From positions 1 through 64,000 of the forward strand of contig CALKCK010000010.1 of NCBI GenBank assembly GCA_938083195.1: DNA of 64,000 bases, given 5' to 3'. The position numbers and the translations under genes are program-made. The stretch's first letter is position 1, and every line of letters begins with the position of its first letter. The stretch is from an uncultured Pirellulaceae bacterium (GTDB taxonomy: Bacteria; Planctomycetota; Planctomycetia; Pirellulales; Pirellulaceae). Under the pieces are notes generated by a model. It saw nothing but the letters and a program-made list of their open reading frames with translations. It was not told the origin of the DNA and did not search any database. Below, one piece after another: positions 25,965 through 34,890 of this stretch.

Positions 25965-27365
25965 ATGACATTGAAACAATTCACCGCCGTTCTATTGCTT
26001 TCAATCTGGCTCCCCACCGCTTGGGAATTTCTCGCATCTGAAGCGACCTGCGTCTGTGGTCAAGATTTCCAAACTGCCAAACAAGCCAACTGGCATCAGT
26101 GGCGGGGTCCCGACGCCACGGGAGTCGCATCGACTGCGACACCGCCAATCCGCTGGAACGATCAATCCAATATTCGCTGGAAATTCCCAATCGTTGGCGA
26201 GGGAAGCTCCACTCCAATTGTCTGGAAAAACCAAGTTTTCATTCTGTCTGCCGTCGAAACCAATCGCCGCGGCGCTCGCTCTGCACCACTTCACCCCGAA
26301 GCAAAAACGACCCCCTCCAATCAAATATTTGAATTCGTTGTTTGGAGCCTCGATCGCCGAAACGGGGACGTATTGTGGAAAAGAGTCGTTGCCGAATCTG
26401 TCCCCTTTGAGGGGCGACATCCGTCGACAACTTACGCCGCCGCCTCTCCAACGACCGATGGAAAACGCTTGTATGTTTCCTTTGGTTCCTACGGCATTTT
26501 CTGTCTCAGCTTGCAAGGAGATCTAATTTGGAAAAAGGATCTCGGGCAAATGCGAACCAGACGAGGATGGGGAGAAGCAGTGTCTCCCGTCTACCACAAT
26601 GGCAAACTAGCAATCATGTGGGACCAAGAGGACCAGTCTGAAATTTTCGTACTTGAGAGTAACAACGGCAACATCATTTGGAAAAACCGAAGAGACGAAC
26701 CAACCACATGGGCCACACCACTGATCGCTCCGATAGATGGCAAAACTCAATTAATTACTAATGGTACAAATGCGGTTCGGAGCTACGACTTTGAAACTGG
26801 GGATATCATCTGGGAAACCACGGGAACAACACTTAACGCAATCCCCTGCCCTGTTCCTTATCAAGATCACGTTATTTGCATGGGTGGCTATCAAGGAAAT
26901 GATGCATTCTCGATCGACCTCCGCGCCAAAGGAAAAATCAACGATTCGCTAATCGGACCTCGGCAAGCAATCAAGTGGCGGATTCAACGCCATACGCCCT
27001 ACGTTCCCTCTCCACTGATTACTGGGAACAGAATCTATTTTACGAAATCTCTAAATGCGATCCTCAATTGCTTCAATGCCGAGTCGGGAGAAGCAATTTT
27101 CAAAAACGAGGAGGGCTATCCATTGCCGATTCGCTTACCTCAGCTTAAGCAGATGTATGGGTCACCTGTGGCAACCAAAGATTTCATCTTCCTCACTTCA
27201 AGGGAAGGCACCACGCTCGTTATTAAGAACACTGCCCGTTTTGAAATCGTCTCAACGAATTCGCTTACAGAAGAGATAGATGCTTCGCCTGCCATTGTCG
27301 GCAATCAGATATTTCTTCGCGGCAAAAGGAATTTGTATTGCATTGAAAATGCAAGTCAAAAGTAG
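25965..27365 (+). CDS. PQQ-like beta-propeller protein (BamB-like repeats)
   Basis: From ATG 25965 it has 466 aa with a signal peptide (FTAVLLLSIWLPTAWEFLASEA). The open frame extends to a TTG at 25905 with no better evidence. Repeats of the PQQ/BamB type follow: WHQWRGPDATGVAS (the characteristic planctomycete opening), WSLDRRNGDVLWKR, SLQGDLIWKKDL, ESNNGNIIWKNR, DFETGDIIWETTG and FNAESGEAIFKNE. These suggest an eight-bladed propeller in the periplasm. No catalytic signature was seen; many planctomycete paralogues are of unknown role. It lies 60 bp after the TlpA gene in the same direction. Confidence 0.85.
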   Translation: MTLKQFTAVLLLSIWLPTAWEFLASEATCVCGQDFQTAKQANWHQWRGPDATGVASTATPPIRWNDQSNIRWKFPIVGEGSSTPIVWKNQVFILSAVETNRRGARSAPLHPEAKTTPSNQIFEFVVWSLDRRNGDVLWKRVVAESVPFEGRHPSTTYAAASPTTDGKRLYVSFGSYGIFCLSLQGDLIWKKDLGQMRTRRGWGEAVSPVYHNGKLAIMWDQEDQSEIFVLESNNGNIIWKNRRDEPTTWATPLIAPIDGKTQLITNGTNAVRSYDFETGDIIWETTGTTLNAIPCPVPYQDHVICMGGYQGNDAFSIDLRAKGKINDSLIGPRQAIKWRIQRHTPYVPSPLITGNRIYFTKSLNAILNCFNAESGEAIFKNEEGYPLPIRLPQLKQMYGSPVATKDFIFLTSREGTTLVIKNTARFEIVSTNSLTEEIDASPAIVGNQIFLRGKRNLYCIENASQK

Positions 27366-27428
27366 ATCCCCAGACTGGCTTGAATTTTTAGCAGATTTTC
27401 ATTGGAGCAGATTTGGAAACGCCGAGAG

Positions 27429-29165
27429 CTACTTCTTCCCCTCGTTCAATCTAGCGATCTCTTTTCGCAAATTTTTCATTTGCTCTGGAACAATCACGTT
27501 CAACCGGCACCGATCCAATCCAACGGGGCCTTTCTTAGCAACTAGCATTGGATACACCCTGCCAGTCTCCGGATTTTCTTTCTCTGAATAAAACCCAATC
27601 CCGACGCTCACAATTCGAGAATCGCTTAGTTTGTCATTTGGCAACAAAAACGTTTCCACAAACAACTCAGAGGAATTCGCTTGATCGAACAAATTTTTCT
27701 CTGGGGGAAGCTGTCCCATCACTTTTCCATTTTCATCACATAAATGGAGGAATCGTGTTCGCTCCAGGTCTTTCTGCTTCCTCCAAACCAAGCTTAAGCG
27801 AATCCCACTAGGCATCGCTACCGCCTCTGCTCCCATCAAACGAATATGGCTGCCAAATTCCACATCACGGTACGGCGGATGACTCGCCTCGATTATATCG
27901 TTCGCTGTCGATATTGGCTGATGATTGAAGTCAATCGCTAAAGTGCAGCCAGTAAGTAAAATCGCACACACCCAAAAAATTGGTGTCTTAAAACAACGCC
28001 ACCATTCTACTGGAAAGGTCATCGCCGCTTTTTTGAATTGCCGACTGTAGAGACTAAGCAACGCATTTTTGGCGGGCATCTCGACTAACTTATACAACAA
28101 CGCGGCAATGCCTACGGACATAAGAATGACACACCCGGCAACCGCCAACGGTGAGTAATTGGCAAGTGACCAATCGTATTGCCTTTCAACCGCAATGATT
28201 ACGGTGTAGTGAATCATATAGAGGGCAAAACTAATCTCGCCCAAGAAGACTAATCCGCGACTGCCTAGCAATTTAGATAAGATCCCCTGAGATCTTGCAA
28301 ATACGTAAATTACAATCGCAAAAACAAAAACCATCGCCGTGTACTGCACCCACAATGCCATCGCGGGGCCACCCCACTCAGCGCGGCGAATCAATCCAAC
28401 AATTCCATATTTTCGTAACACCCAAGAGAAACCTGGAATCAAACTTAGCGCCGCAATTTCAATTACCGAATCAACCGGCGACGAACGAAAACGCGGTGTC
28501 GCGCGATTAAAGAAAATAAACCCAACACCCATCCCCGTGCAAAATTCGGGAAGCCTCAAAAATGGATTCACATGACAAGCGCGCTCAAGATCGTAATCGG
28601 CCCAGGCGGGCTGATTATCTAGAATCTGTATCCCCTTAACGGCGGCTAGGACAACTAACCAAAGTAGAATGTACTTCACCCAAAAACGATTTTGCCCGCC
28701 GATCAAAAAGAAGGGGAACATAAAATAAAAGAACATCTCGGTCGAAATGCTCCACGACACACCATTAAAAGAAAAAACCCATTTTGAATCAGGGACCCAA
28801 CTTTGTAGCAACGCCAAATTCACTGCCAACATTTCATAGTCAATGACGACCATACCCACAACGTAGATCGTCACGATCAGGCAGACTAAGTGAAGAGGCC
28901 AGATCCGAGCCCAGCGCTTGTAATAAAACTTGGGAACCCGCGCGTAGGTTAACTGGTCTTTATAGACATAAGTAAGAATGAAACCCGACAGGACGAAAAA
29001 GAAGGAAACAGCCGCGCCTGCAACGACCGTCGAATACGCAGTCAGACCAAACCGCCCCAATCCGTCAAGATTGTGGTCAGTAACCAAGTGCCCAACAACC
29101 ACCGCCATCGCTGCAAAGAACCTCATTCCAGTCAAAGCGCCTAAATGGTTCTTCTCCGCGTTCAT
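27429..29165 (-). CDS. Acyltransferase 3 family membrane protein with C-terminal extracytoplasmic domain
   Basis: 578 aa. About ten membrane helices occupy residues 1-390; the first carries the family signature ALTGMRFFAAMAVVVGHLV with the key Arg and His. FNGVSWSISTEMFFYFMFPFF and LGEISFALYMIHYTVI are further typical segments. After another membrane helix (IFWVCAILLTGCTLAI) comes a ~150-residue domain, presumably outside the membrane. The family transfers acyl groups to surface sugars, as in OafA. The gene converges with the PQQ-like gene, and its partner genes are not evident. Confidence 0.9.
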   Translation of the reverse strand: MNAEKNHLGALTGMRFFAAMAVVVGHLVTDHNLDGLGRFGLTAYSTVVAGAAVSFFFVLSGFILTYVYKDQLTYARVPKFYYKRWARIWPLHLVCLIVTIYVVGMVVIDYEMLAVNLALLQSWVPDSKWVFSFNGVSWSISTEMFFYFMFPFFLIGGQNRFWVKYILLWLVVLAAVKGIQILDNQPAWADYDLERACHVNPFLRLPEFCTGMGVGFIFFNRATPRFRSSPVDSVIEIAALSLIPGFSWVLRKYGIVGLIRRAEWGGPAMALWVQYTAMVFVFAIVIYVFARSQGILSKLLGSRGLVFLGEISFALYMIHYTVIIAVERQYDWSLANYSPLAVAGCVILMSVGIAALLYKLVEMPAKNALLSLYSRQFKKAAMTFPVEWWRCFKTPIFWVCAILLTGCTLAIDFNHQPISTANDIIEASHPPYRDVEFGSHIRLMGAEAVAMPSGIRLSLVWRKQKDLERTRFLHLCDENGKVMGQLPPEKNLFDQANSSELFVETFLLPNDKLSDSRIVSVGIGFYSEKENPETGRVYPMLVAKKGPVGLDRCRLNVIVPEQMKNLRKEIARLNEGKK

Positions 29166-29484
29166 CCATTTCCAATCAATCGTCCGTAGAAATTCAAAAA
29201 ACTGTGTGGTTGATCCTAATCATTTGCCGTGTTTCGACCAACACGATTCGAGCGAGGTTTTGAGGGGCAACTGCACGAACTGTGAAGAAATTAGCGATCG
29301 GCACCTTTTTCAAGCCAAACGCCATCTTTGAGACCGGAATTAGCGCGAAAATGAGACTCGTACAAAAATCAACGTTTTTTCCTGTCGACACAGCACGAGT
29401 GACCAAATGTGTCCAACGCCAGACCAATAATTAGGTAAATGCGAAGTTGATGCGGATCAATCGCTTAAATCACAGGAGGCACCG
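29166..29484. other. Intergenic region, no gene supported
   Basis: The region separates the leftward acyltransferase from the rightward 29485 gene. The minus-strand open frame at 29194-29427 has no ribosome site or recognisable sequence. Nothing else was recognised except AGGAGG at 29474-29479, which serves the next gene. Confidence 0.5.
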
Positions 29485-29814
29485 TTGATTATGACCAAGC
29501 CTAGAAGAAAACCTAAAACGACTTATCACGCTTTTCTGGTCGAACCAGCACCGGGATTCGCGCCCTCCAATTGGCAACAAAACCCGGACTATTACAAAGT
29601 GATCGAGTACCTAGGGCCCAAATTTTTCAAGGGGCAAGCGGATGCGTGGAAGTTTCTTCACAACCACGAAAAGCAAAATCAAGGCTCGATCAAAACCTGG
29701 GCGATTTACCTCGACGACTTCGATCCACAGACAAGCCAGGCTATTCCATCACTTTCGAACCAGGCATTACTGGCACTCACCCGAAATAACCTAAATGCGG
29801 CGCAATCGAATTAG
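29485..29814 (+). CDS. Small protein of unknown function
   Basis: 109 aa, cytoplasmic, rich in aromatic residues (YHAFLVEPAPGFAPSNWQQN, FFKGQADAWKFLHNHE, TWAIYLDDF). A strong AGGAGG at 29474-29479 gives a 5-base spacing to TTG 29485 and 11 bases to ATG 29491, so the TTG may be the true start. I do not recognise the family. It looks like a compact alpha/beta domain and converges with the cytochrome gene. Confidence 0.6.
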   Translation: MIMTKPRRKPKTTYHAFLVEPAPGFAPSNWQQNPDYYKVIEYLGPKFFKGQADAWKFLHNHEKQNQGSIKTWAIYLDDFDPQTSQAIPSLSNQALLALTRNNLNAAQSN

Positions 29815-29850
29815 CTTGAGCGGTACTAAACCTCCGAGCCACCAACCGCT

Positions 29851-30945
29851 TTAGTTTTCTCGTGCTCGCGAACCTTCATTCGGATCTGATTCGGTATCTG
29901 TCACTTCTTCGGCTGGGTCGCCGACAAATCTTTCGTAAACGGCATTCAAATCCTTGTATTGATTGGGGTAGGCCATCTCACCACCATTGTGTCCAACCAA
30001 CCCAGTACAAATAGCCAGCAAGATCATTCCAAATTTCCAAGACACGCCGTCTTCTGCATCTCGTTTTCTGGCAGATCTAGCGAACAAGGCTAAGATAATT
30101 GAGAAGGTCGTAATAATAATTCCGCCGGTTCGATGCCAAAATACTTCTTGGGATGTATCGAGGAAATCTTGCAAAGATGCCACAGCACCTCGATGCTCCA
30201 TTGGGCTATACCACCAACCACTAAAACAAGCCGCCACTGCTCCAAACGCACCCAGCCACAGGCAATAGTAAGCACAATCACCCATCACATAGTTACCACG
30301 CAAACTCAAGAAAGCAAAAAAACCAGAGGCTAATAGCAATCCGATCGGTAAGTGCACCGCGGCCGGATGAAGTGAGCCGGCCGCATTGTAAAGCTGCTTG
30401 CTTTGCCTAGCCGCTTCCTTCGCACCATCGGGCTCTTCTATTTCGAACACTTGCTCATCACTTGTCGTGCCAACGTCGGTCACGGCATCTCCCTGCGATG
30501 CCTTCGCTGGCTCTGTTCCATCGTCAGTCGTCGGCACTTCCGGTTCCGTCACCGGTGGTGTTTCCGTACTGAGAACTAATTCAACATCTTCAGGCCACGA
30601 CGCGCCTTGATCAATCCAATCCCGTAAAACTTTAATTTGAGCTTCGGTAAGTTTACTATGCTCCGGTGGAGGCATGAGTTCGTCTTCATCATCCGAGACG
30701 ATCAAGAGAAACAGATCGCTATCCTCAGCACCATCGGAGCCAATGAAGTCGAGTGAATCATCGCGATCAGAAATACGAAAATCATTCTCTTCTCCGTCTT
30801 TTTCAATTTCACCATGGCATTCGAGGCAATGAGATTCAAAAATTGGTTTCACCTGCTTTACGAAATCAATTTCATTTTGCCCGACCGCTTTAGAAATCAG
30901 CGACAACTGGATTACTCCAATCACAAACGCTGGAAAGATTCGCAT
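29851..30945 (-). CDS. Planctomycete-type cytochrome c with DUF2231-like membrane domain
   Basis: 364 aa from ATG 30945 (AAGG five bases upstream); a GTG at 30969 would add eight residues. A signal peptide is followed by a c-type haem motif in FESHCLECHGEIEKDG and, about 60 residues later, ELMPPPEHSKLT with the axial Met, as in the PSCyt1 domain. Then LTEAQIKVLRDWIDQGASWP closes the cytochrome domain. An acidic, Thr/Pro-rich linker leads to four membrane helices starting LHPAAVHLPIGLLLASGF, the DUF2231 signature. This fuses an electron-transfer domain to a membrane anchor. Function beyond redox is unknown. Confidence 0.88.
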   Translation of the reverse strand: MRIFPAFVIGVIQLSLISKAVGQNEIDFVKQVKPIFESHCLECHGEIEKDGEENDFRISDRDDSLDFIGSDGAEDSDLFLLIVSDDEDELMPPPEHSKLTEAQIKVLRDWIDQGASWPEDVELVLSTETPPVTEPEVPTTDDGTEPAKASQGDAVTDVGTTSDEQVFEIEEPDGAKEAARQSKQLYNAAGSLHPAAVHLPIGLLLASGFFAFLSLRGNYVMGDCAYYCLWLGAFGAVAACFSGWWYSPMEHRGAVASLQDFLDTSQEVFWHRTGGIIITTFSIILALFARSARKRDAEDGVSWKFGMILLAICTGLVGHNGGEMAYPNQYKDLNAVYERFVGDPAEEVTDTESDPNEGSRAREN

Positions 30946-31172
30946 GAAAACCTTCGAAAAATTTTGCACAGCCCTACCCTCTATTTAACTCAACAGTAAC
31001 TAAGTCGTCAAAAACTGTCAGCCTCAAGCCAAACAGTTACTTTTATGATATCTCAAATCGTCTTGTTTGGCTTGTACAACCGGTGCATGTTTGTGGAAAA
31101 AAACACGTTAGCAACCCAGATGGGAAACAAACAAAGCAAACCAAACTCGCCAAATGATCCACGATTGGTTGA

Positions 31173-31481
31173 TTAAAATTCAATCGGCTCAACGACGGGA
31201 AGCACCATAATTTTCCCGTCTCCCAATCTGCCCGTTCTCGAAACGGCAACGATCTGCTCGATGACGCCCTCCACTTGCTCATCCTGAACCCAAATTGAAA
31301 TTTCAACTTTGGGAACAAATGCGAGGGAATATTCATTCTCCCCGTATTGATCGAGGTAATTCTTTTGGCGGCCATACCCTTTAACTTCTCGAATACTGAT
31401 CTCTTCAACCGCCTTACCAGTGATCGATGCGACTACCCGCTCGGCTAAAAACGGCTTGACGATCGCAACGATTTGTTTCAT
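31173..31481 (-). CDS. PII-family signalling protein
   Basis: From ATG 31481 (GGGAG and GAG upstream) the product is 102 aa, a little shorter than GlnB (112). It begins MKQIVAIVKPFLAERVV and has EVKGYGRQKNYLDQYGENEY, which matches the T-loop region, then LAFVPKVEISIWV and the C-terminal nucleotide-binding RTGRLGDGKIMVLPV. PII proteins sense ATP/ADP and 2-oxoglutarate and gate transporters or enzymes. The sequence between the two T-loop ends differs from GlnB. The gene follows a permease and a methyltransferase gene in the same direction, so the permease may be its target. Confidence 0.88.
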   Translation of the reverse strand: MKQIVAIVKPFLAERVVASITGKAVEEISIREVKGYGRQKNYLDQYGENEYSLAFVPKVEISIWVQDEQVEGVIEQIVAVSRTGRLGDGKIMVLPVVEPIEF

Positions 31482-31549
31482 CTCAACTCCCTGGTCACGT
31501 GGGCAGTCAGCATTCACACATTACCCACAAGTTCGTGAAGGACAGCCCA

Positions 31550-32266
31550 TCAATCAGCGTCTACTTCGCCTGCAAGATTCACTGCGGCCCAAGTCCAATG
31601 TCGATCGGAGGTCGCTTGCACTGAGTTTTGATCAAACCCGAGCGAAGCCACCAATTCGCGAATTTCATCCAGCGAAAGAGCAGCGTGCAGCGAATCTCTA
31701 AACAACTGTTGGGAGTATTCAGATTCTTGACCCGTGTAGGCGAGCACCAACTGCTCGAGCGTCTCTGCGTCTTGAGGTCTCATTAAATCACGAATAAATA
31801 AGAGGCCATCCTCAGCAGTAACTCGCACCATTTCTCGCAAACAAATTAGGGGTTCAGGGATATGGTGAATAATGCTATTGGACATCACCAAGTCAAACGC
31901 TCCTCGATCGTAACCCATTTTCTTTGCATCTACCTGCGCCAAGGTGATCCGCTCAATCAGCCCGGCGGCTTCGACATTGTATCTCGCAAGCTCAAGCATA
32001 CTAACCGCCAGGTCAACGGCCATCACACGGCACTCATGGTCCTGCCGACATAGCTCAACAGGAATGAGTGCCGTTCCCGTTCCCAGGTCTAGCACATCAC
32101 CAAAATCAAGTTCGACATCTGCAGTGGCAGCGGCCTGATCTCTGGCAAACTTAGACAACTCCTCAACAAAATGCTGGTTCACGACGGAGTGATCCATGTC
32201 ATTGTATTCCTGGGCTTCCTTTTCGGAATCCATCACCTCTGGTTCAAGTACTCGATCTAGGCCCAT
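31550..32266 (-). CDS. Class I SAM-dependent methyltransferase
   Basis: 238 aa from ATG 32266; a TTG at 32278 would overlap the upstream permease stop by four bases. Motif I is VLDLGTGTALIPVELC (begins DFGDVLDLGTG), followed by VMAVDLAVSMLELAR, then QVDAKKMGYDRGAFDLVMSN and a HHIPEPLICLREMVRV segment, all of the UbiE/Methyltransf_11 type. The substrate is unknown. It is closely spaced with the permease gene before it and lies 68 bp upstream of the PII gene. Confidence 0.87.
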   Translation of the reverse strand: MGLDRVLEPEVMDSEKEAQEYNDMDHSVVNQHFVEELSKFARDQAAATADVELDFGDVLDLGTGTALIPVELCRQDHECRVMAVDLAVSMLELARYNVEAAGLIERITLAQVDAKKMGYDRGAFDLVMSNSIIHHIPEPLICLREMVRVTAEDGLLFIRDLMRPQDAETLEQLVLAYTGQESEYSQQLFRDSLHAALSLDEIRELVASLGFDQNSVQATSDRHWTWAAVNLAGEVDAD

Positions 32267-32274
32267 ATTATTTC

Positions 32275-33912
32275 TCAAACTAGTTGTTCGTACTCTTCAT
32301 CCGTAGTAATTATTTTTGCTTTTCCAGCCATCGCAACACCAAGACCGGCAACCAATAATGCCATCAACAGATAAGCCCCAGCGAATTCCAAAACGATCGT
32401 TCGCTCAACTAAGCTAAATTTGGCGGCGGAGAATAATTCCCATGGCCAGAAAACTTTATCGCCTTGCAAAGGAGAGTGCATTAAACCAAAGAGAGTAAAA
32501 ACACCTCCTAAAGAGAGAAAGCCTGCTGCTTTGAAAAAATCACGATCGATAATTTTTGCCGTTGCTGAAGCCCAAATCAAACTGGTTAAGATAAAACCAC
32601 CCGCCAACACACTTAGGTAAAGCAAGAGCTTTTGAAGGTCCTCCGGCAACGCTGGGATATCCATGAATGGAATAAACCTACCGACGTAAATCATGACCAA
32701 CTTTGCGGTGGCTGGAATGCAAGCCATCGCTAGAGCTGCATAATGGCGTCGAGGCGTAGCCTGAAAACTCTGAGCGGTGATCTCAAGACCAATGAAAACC
32801 AGAATAGGTAGAACCGCCGCCTTCGGAATCCAAACGAAAATTAAACCGAAGTATCCAATTAACCCGGCCCCGCCAATAAACAGCGCCGTAGCCAACGTGT
32901 AGGCAGCCCGACCTCCCATCGCTTTATAAGCTGGGTGGCCAATGTAGGGAGTCGTCTGCACAACTCCTCCACACACCGCAGCCAGCATCGTGGCAATTGC
33001 CTCAATACCAATCACGCGGCTCGTCTTGAAATCATCTCCTACCGCCGCAGCACTCTCGGCACAGTCTATTCCTCCAATTACCGTCGCAATTGCGAAAGGA
33101 ATGACGTAGCCGAGATAAGGGCCAACCTTGCCAAAAGAACCTACCCATTCAAAGGTGAATGCAGTCAACCACTCCTGCGGAAACCAAACTAAACCTAAGC
33201 TGACTGGTTTCTCGACCAAATCGAATTGCACCGCTGTCCCAACCCCAAGCAAAACGTAGTAAACCAGGCAGCCTGCCAAAACAGCCCCCAGTGCTCCAGG
33301 GATTTTAAAAGGCAATGCTTGCCGTGCGATCAAGGTCGCCAACACAATTATCAAAGAAGCAAATCCAACCAAAGGACTGGCCGCAAGCTCTGTCATTTGG
33401 GTAAATGCAATTAACAAAAGCGCAATGGCCGCGAGTGAACCAAGCAGGCCCGCTCTGGGAAAAATGCGATGCAACCAATTACAACACGGAGCTAAAGCAG
33501 CTTTCACAATTCCAGACACCATGATCGCACAAATCCCAATGTGCCAAGTCTGCATTGCTGCAGCCTGTGGATCCAACCCATCGTCTAGTCCAGCAGTATA
33601 CGAGGGCCCCAAAACCAACAAAACCATGCCAATGCTGCTGGGAGTATCCAATCCCAATGGCATCGCCGTCACATTAGTCAATCCAGTTCGCCGCGCGTAA
33701 AGAAATGCTAGCCCGAAAAAGAGAAGGTCACCGACCATAACACCGATTGCGGTTCCAGGAACCATGTAAGCCAATGCAAAATCTACAGGGAATCCATAAA
33801 TCCCATGAAGCATGCCGACTAATAAAACCAAGCCAGCAATATTATCTAACATCAAGCCAAAGAAGGCATTTACGTCACCAGCACGTGCCCACAAATATTT
33901 ATTTTCCGTCAT
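32275..33912 (-). CDS. Multi-pass permease, NCS2/AzgA-like
   Basis: 545 aa with about 13 hydrophobic helices. Segments such as DNIAGLVLLVGMLHGIYGFP, NVTAMPLGLDTPSSIGMVLL, GGIDCAESAAAVGDDF and CGGVVQTTPYIGHPAYKAMG resemble the substrate-binding half-helices of nucleobase permeases (xanthine/uracil and AzgA types) within the UraA/SulP fold. The substrate could be a nucleobase or another anion. Start ATG is at 33912. The downstream PII gene suggests regulation by nitrogen or energy status, as known for AmtB-GlnK. Confidence 0.8.
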   Translation of the reverse strand: MTENKYLWARAGDVNAFFGLMLDNIAGLVLLVGMLHGIYGFPVDFALAYMVPGTAIGVMVGDLLFFGLAFLYARRTGLTNVTAMPLGLDTPSSIGMVLLVLGPSYTAGLDDGLDPQAAAMQTWHIGICAIMVSGIVKAALAPCCNWLHRIFPRAGLLGSLAAIALLLIAFTQMTELAASPLVGFASLIIVLATLIARQALPFKIPGALGAVLAGCLVYYVLLGVGTAVQFDLVEKPVSLGLVWFPQEWLTAFTFEWVGSFGKVGPYLGYVIPFAIATVIGGIDCAESAAAVGDDFKTSRVIGIEAIATMLAAVCGGVVQTTPYIGHPAYKAMGGRAAYTLATALFIGGAGLIGYFGLIFVWIPKAAVLPILVFIGLEITAQSFQATPRRHYAALAMACIPATAKLVMIYVGRFIPFMDIPALPEDLQKLLLYLSVLAGGFILTSLIWASATAKIIDRDFFKAAGFLSLGGVFTLFGLMHSPLQGDKVFWPWELFSAAKFSLVERTIVLEFAGAYLLMALLVAGLGVAMAGKAKIITTDEEYEQLV

Positions 33913-34201
33913 TAAACGACTTTCGGCATGGGGTTTGCATAAATGTTGTATCGGCCAGCAGTATTAATGCTGTCACCGAATCGGGGGCTTCAGGGACGCG
34001 AGTTTAAATTGCAAAAAAATCTCTGTCAAACGGGACCTAATGTGTCAGGTTCCTCCCCGATACACGTCATAGAGGAGAAGGCAGTCCTTCGTAACCTTTA
34101 GAATTACCCACTAAATAGGAGAGCATTGAGGAGAAAACGGTTGAAAACAAGGCTTTTTTGGCATACACCGAACCAAACTCCACTAAGATGCGTAAATCGT
34201 T

Positions 34202-34849
34202 ATGAAAGCTACATTGACCAACGATGTTCATTTCACAGACCGACAATTCAAGGCAAAAATTGATCCAGTGACTGACGAGCAACTACTTCTCGAATACCGC
34301 AAAACCGGCGATCGGGAATTGTATGCACAGTTAGTCTATCGATATGAGCGCGAATTGTTCAGCTACCTGCGTCGTTACTTAGGTAACGCTGAAATGGCAG
34401 AAGACGTATTTCAAGCAGCATTCTTGGCGGTTCATCTAAAATGTGAAACATTCCAAGAAGGCCGACGTTTTCGCCCGTGGCTTTACACCATCGCGACCAA
34501 CGCAGCCATCGATGCTCGCCGGCGAAACAAACGACACAGGACGGTCAGTTTGGACACTCCGCGTGAGCAGGACAACGAGGACGTGGGTCGATTAGTTAAT
34601 CTTTTGGAAAGTAGTGATCCAGATCCTTCTAGCGCTGCCGTCAGTGCCGAGCGAAATCGGCTTGTCCGAGAGACACTCGACAAATTACCCGAATCGATGA
34701 CGGCCGTCATTCACTTGGTTTATTATCAAGGAATGAAGTATCGCGAAGCAGCAGAGGTTTTAGACATTCCAGTAGGAACGGTAAAAAGCCGACTTAATTC
34801 TGCGATCACCAAACTGACCGATGTTTGGAACACCAGCCACGTCGATTGA
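34202..34849 (+). CDS. ECF-type RNA polymerase sigma factor
   Basis: 215 aa. Region 2 is at about residues 40-105 (YAQLVYRYERELFSYLRRYL, AEDVFQAAFLAVHLKC, FRPWLYTIATNAAIDARRR), and region 4 at about 155-212 (LDKLPESMTAVIHLVYYQGM, KYREAAEVLDIPVGTVKSRL). A ~35-residue N-terminal extension precedes region 2. It ends in TGA, 42 bp before the next gene, which carries an anti-sigma-like N-terminus. No clear ribosome site stands before ATG 34202. Confidence 0.92.
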   Translation: MKATLTNDVHFTDRQFKAKIDPVTDEQLLLEYRKTGDRELYAQLVYRYERELFSYLRRYLGNAEMAEDVFQAAFLAVHLKCETFQEGRRFRPWLYTIATNAAIDARRRNKRHRTVSLDTPREQDNEDVGRLVNLLESSDPDPSSAAVSAERNRLVRETLDKLPESMTAVIHLVYYQGMKYREAAEVLDIPVGTVKSRLNSAITKLTDVWNTSHVD

Positions 34850-34890
34850 ATGGATATCGATAGGGCCGAAACACAAGAGACCAAATTAAA

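Noticed and set aside
29194-29427. 77-aa open frame on the minus strand upstream of the acyltransferase gene
   Set aside because: No ribosome site and no domain pattern; it probably is part of the promoter region.
34141-34262. Short TTG frame after GAGGAG upstream of the second sigma gene
   Set aside because: Overlaps the sigma gene in another frame and has no recognisable product; the ribosome-site-like run is probably chance.
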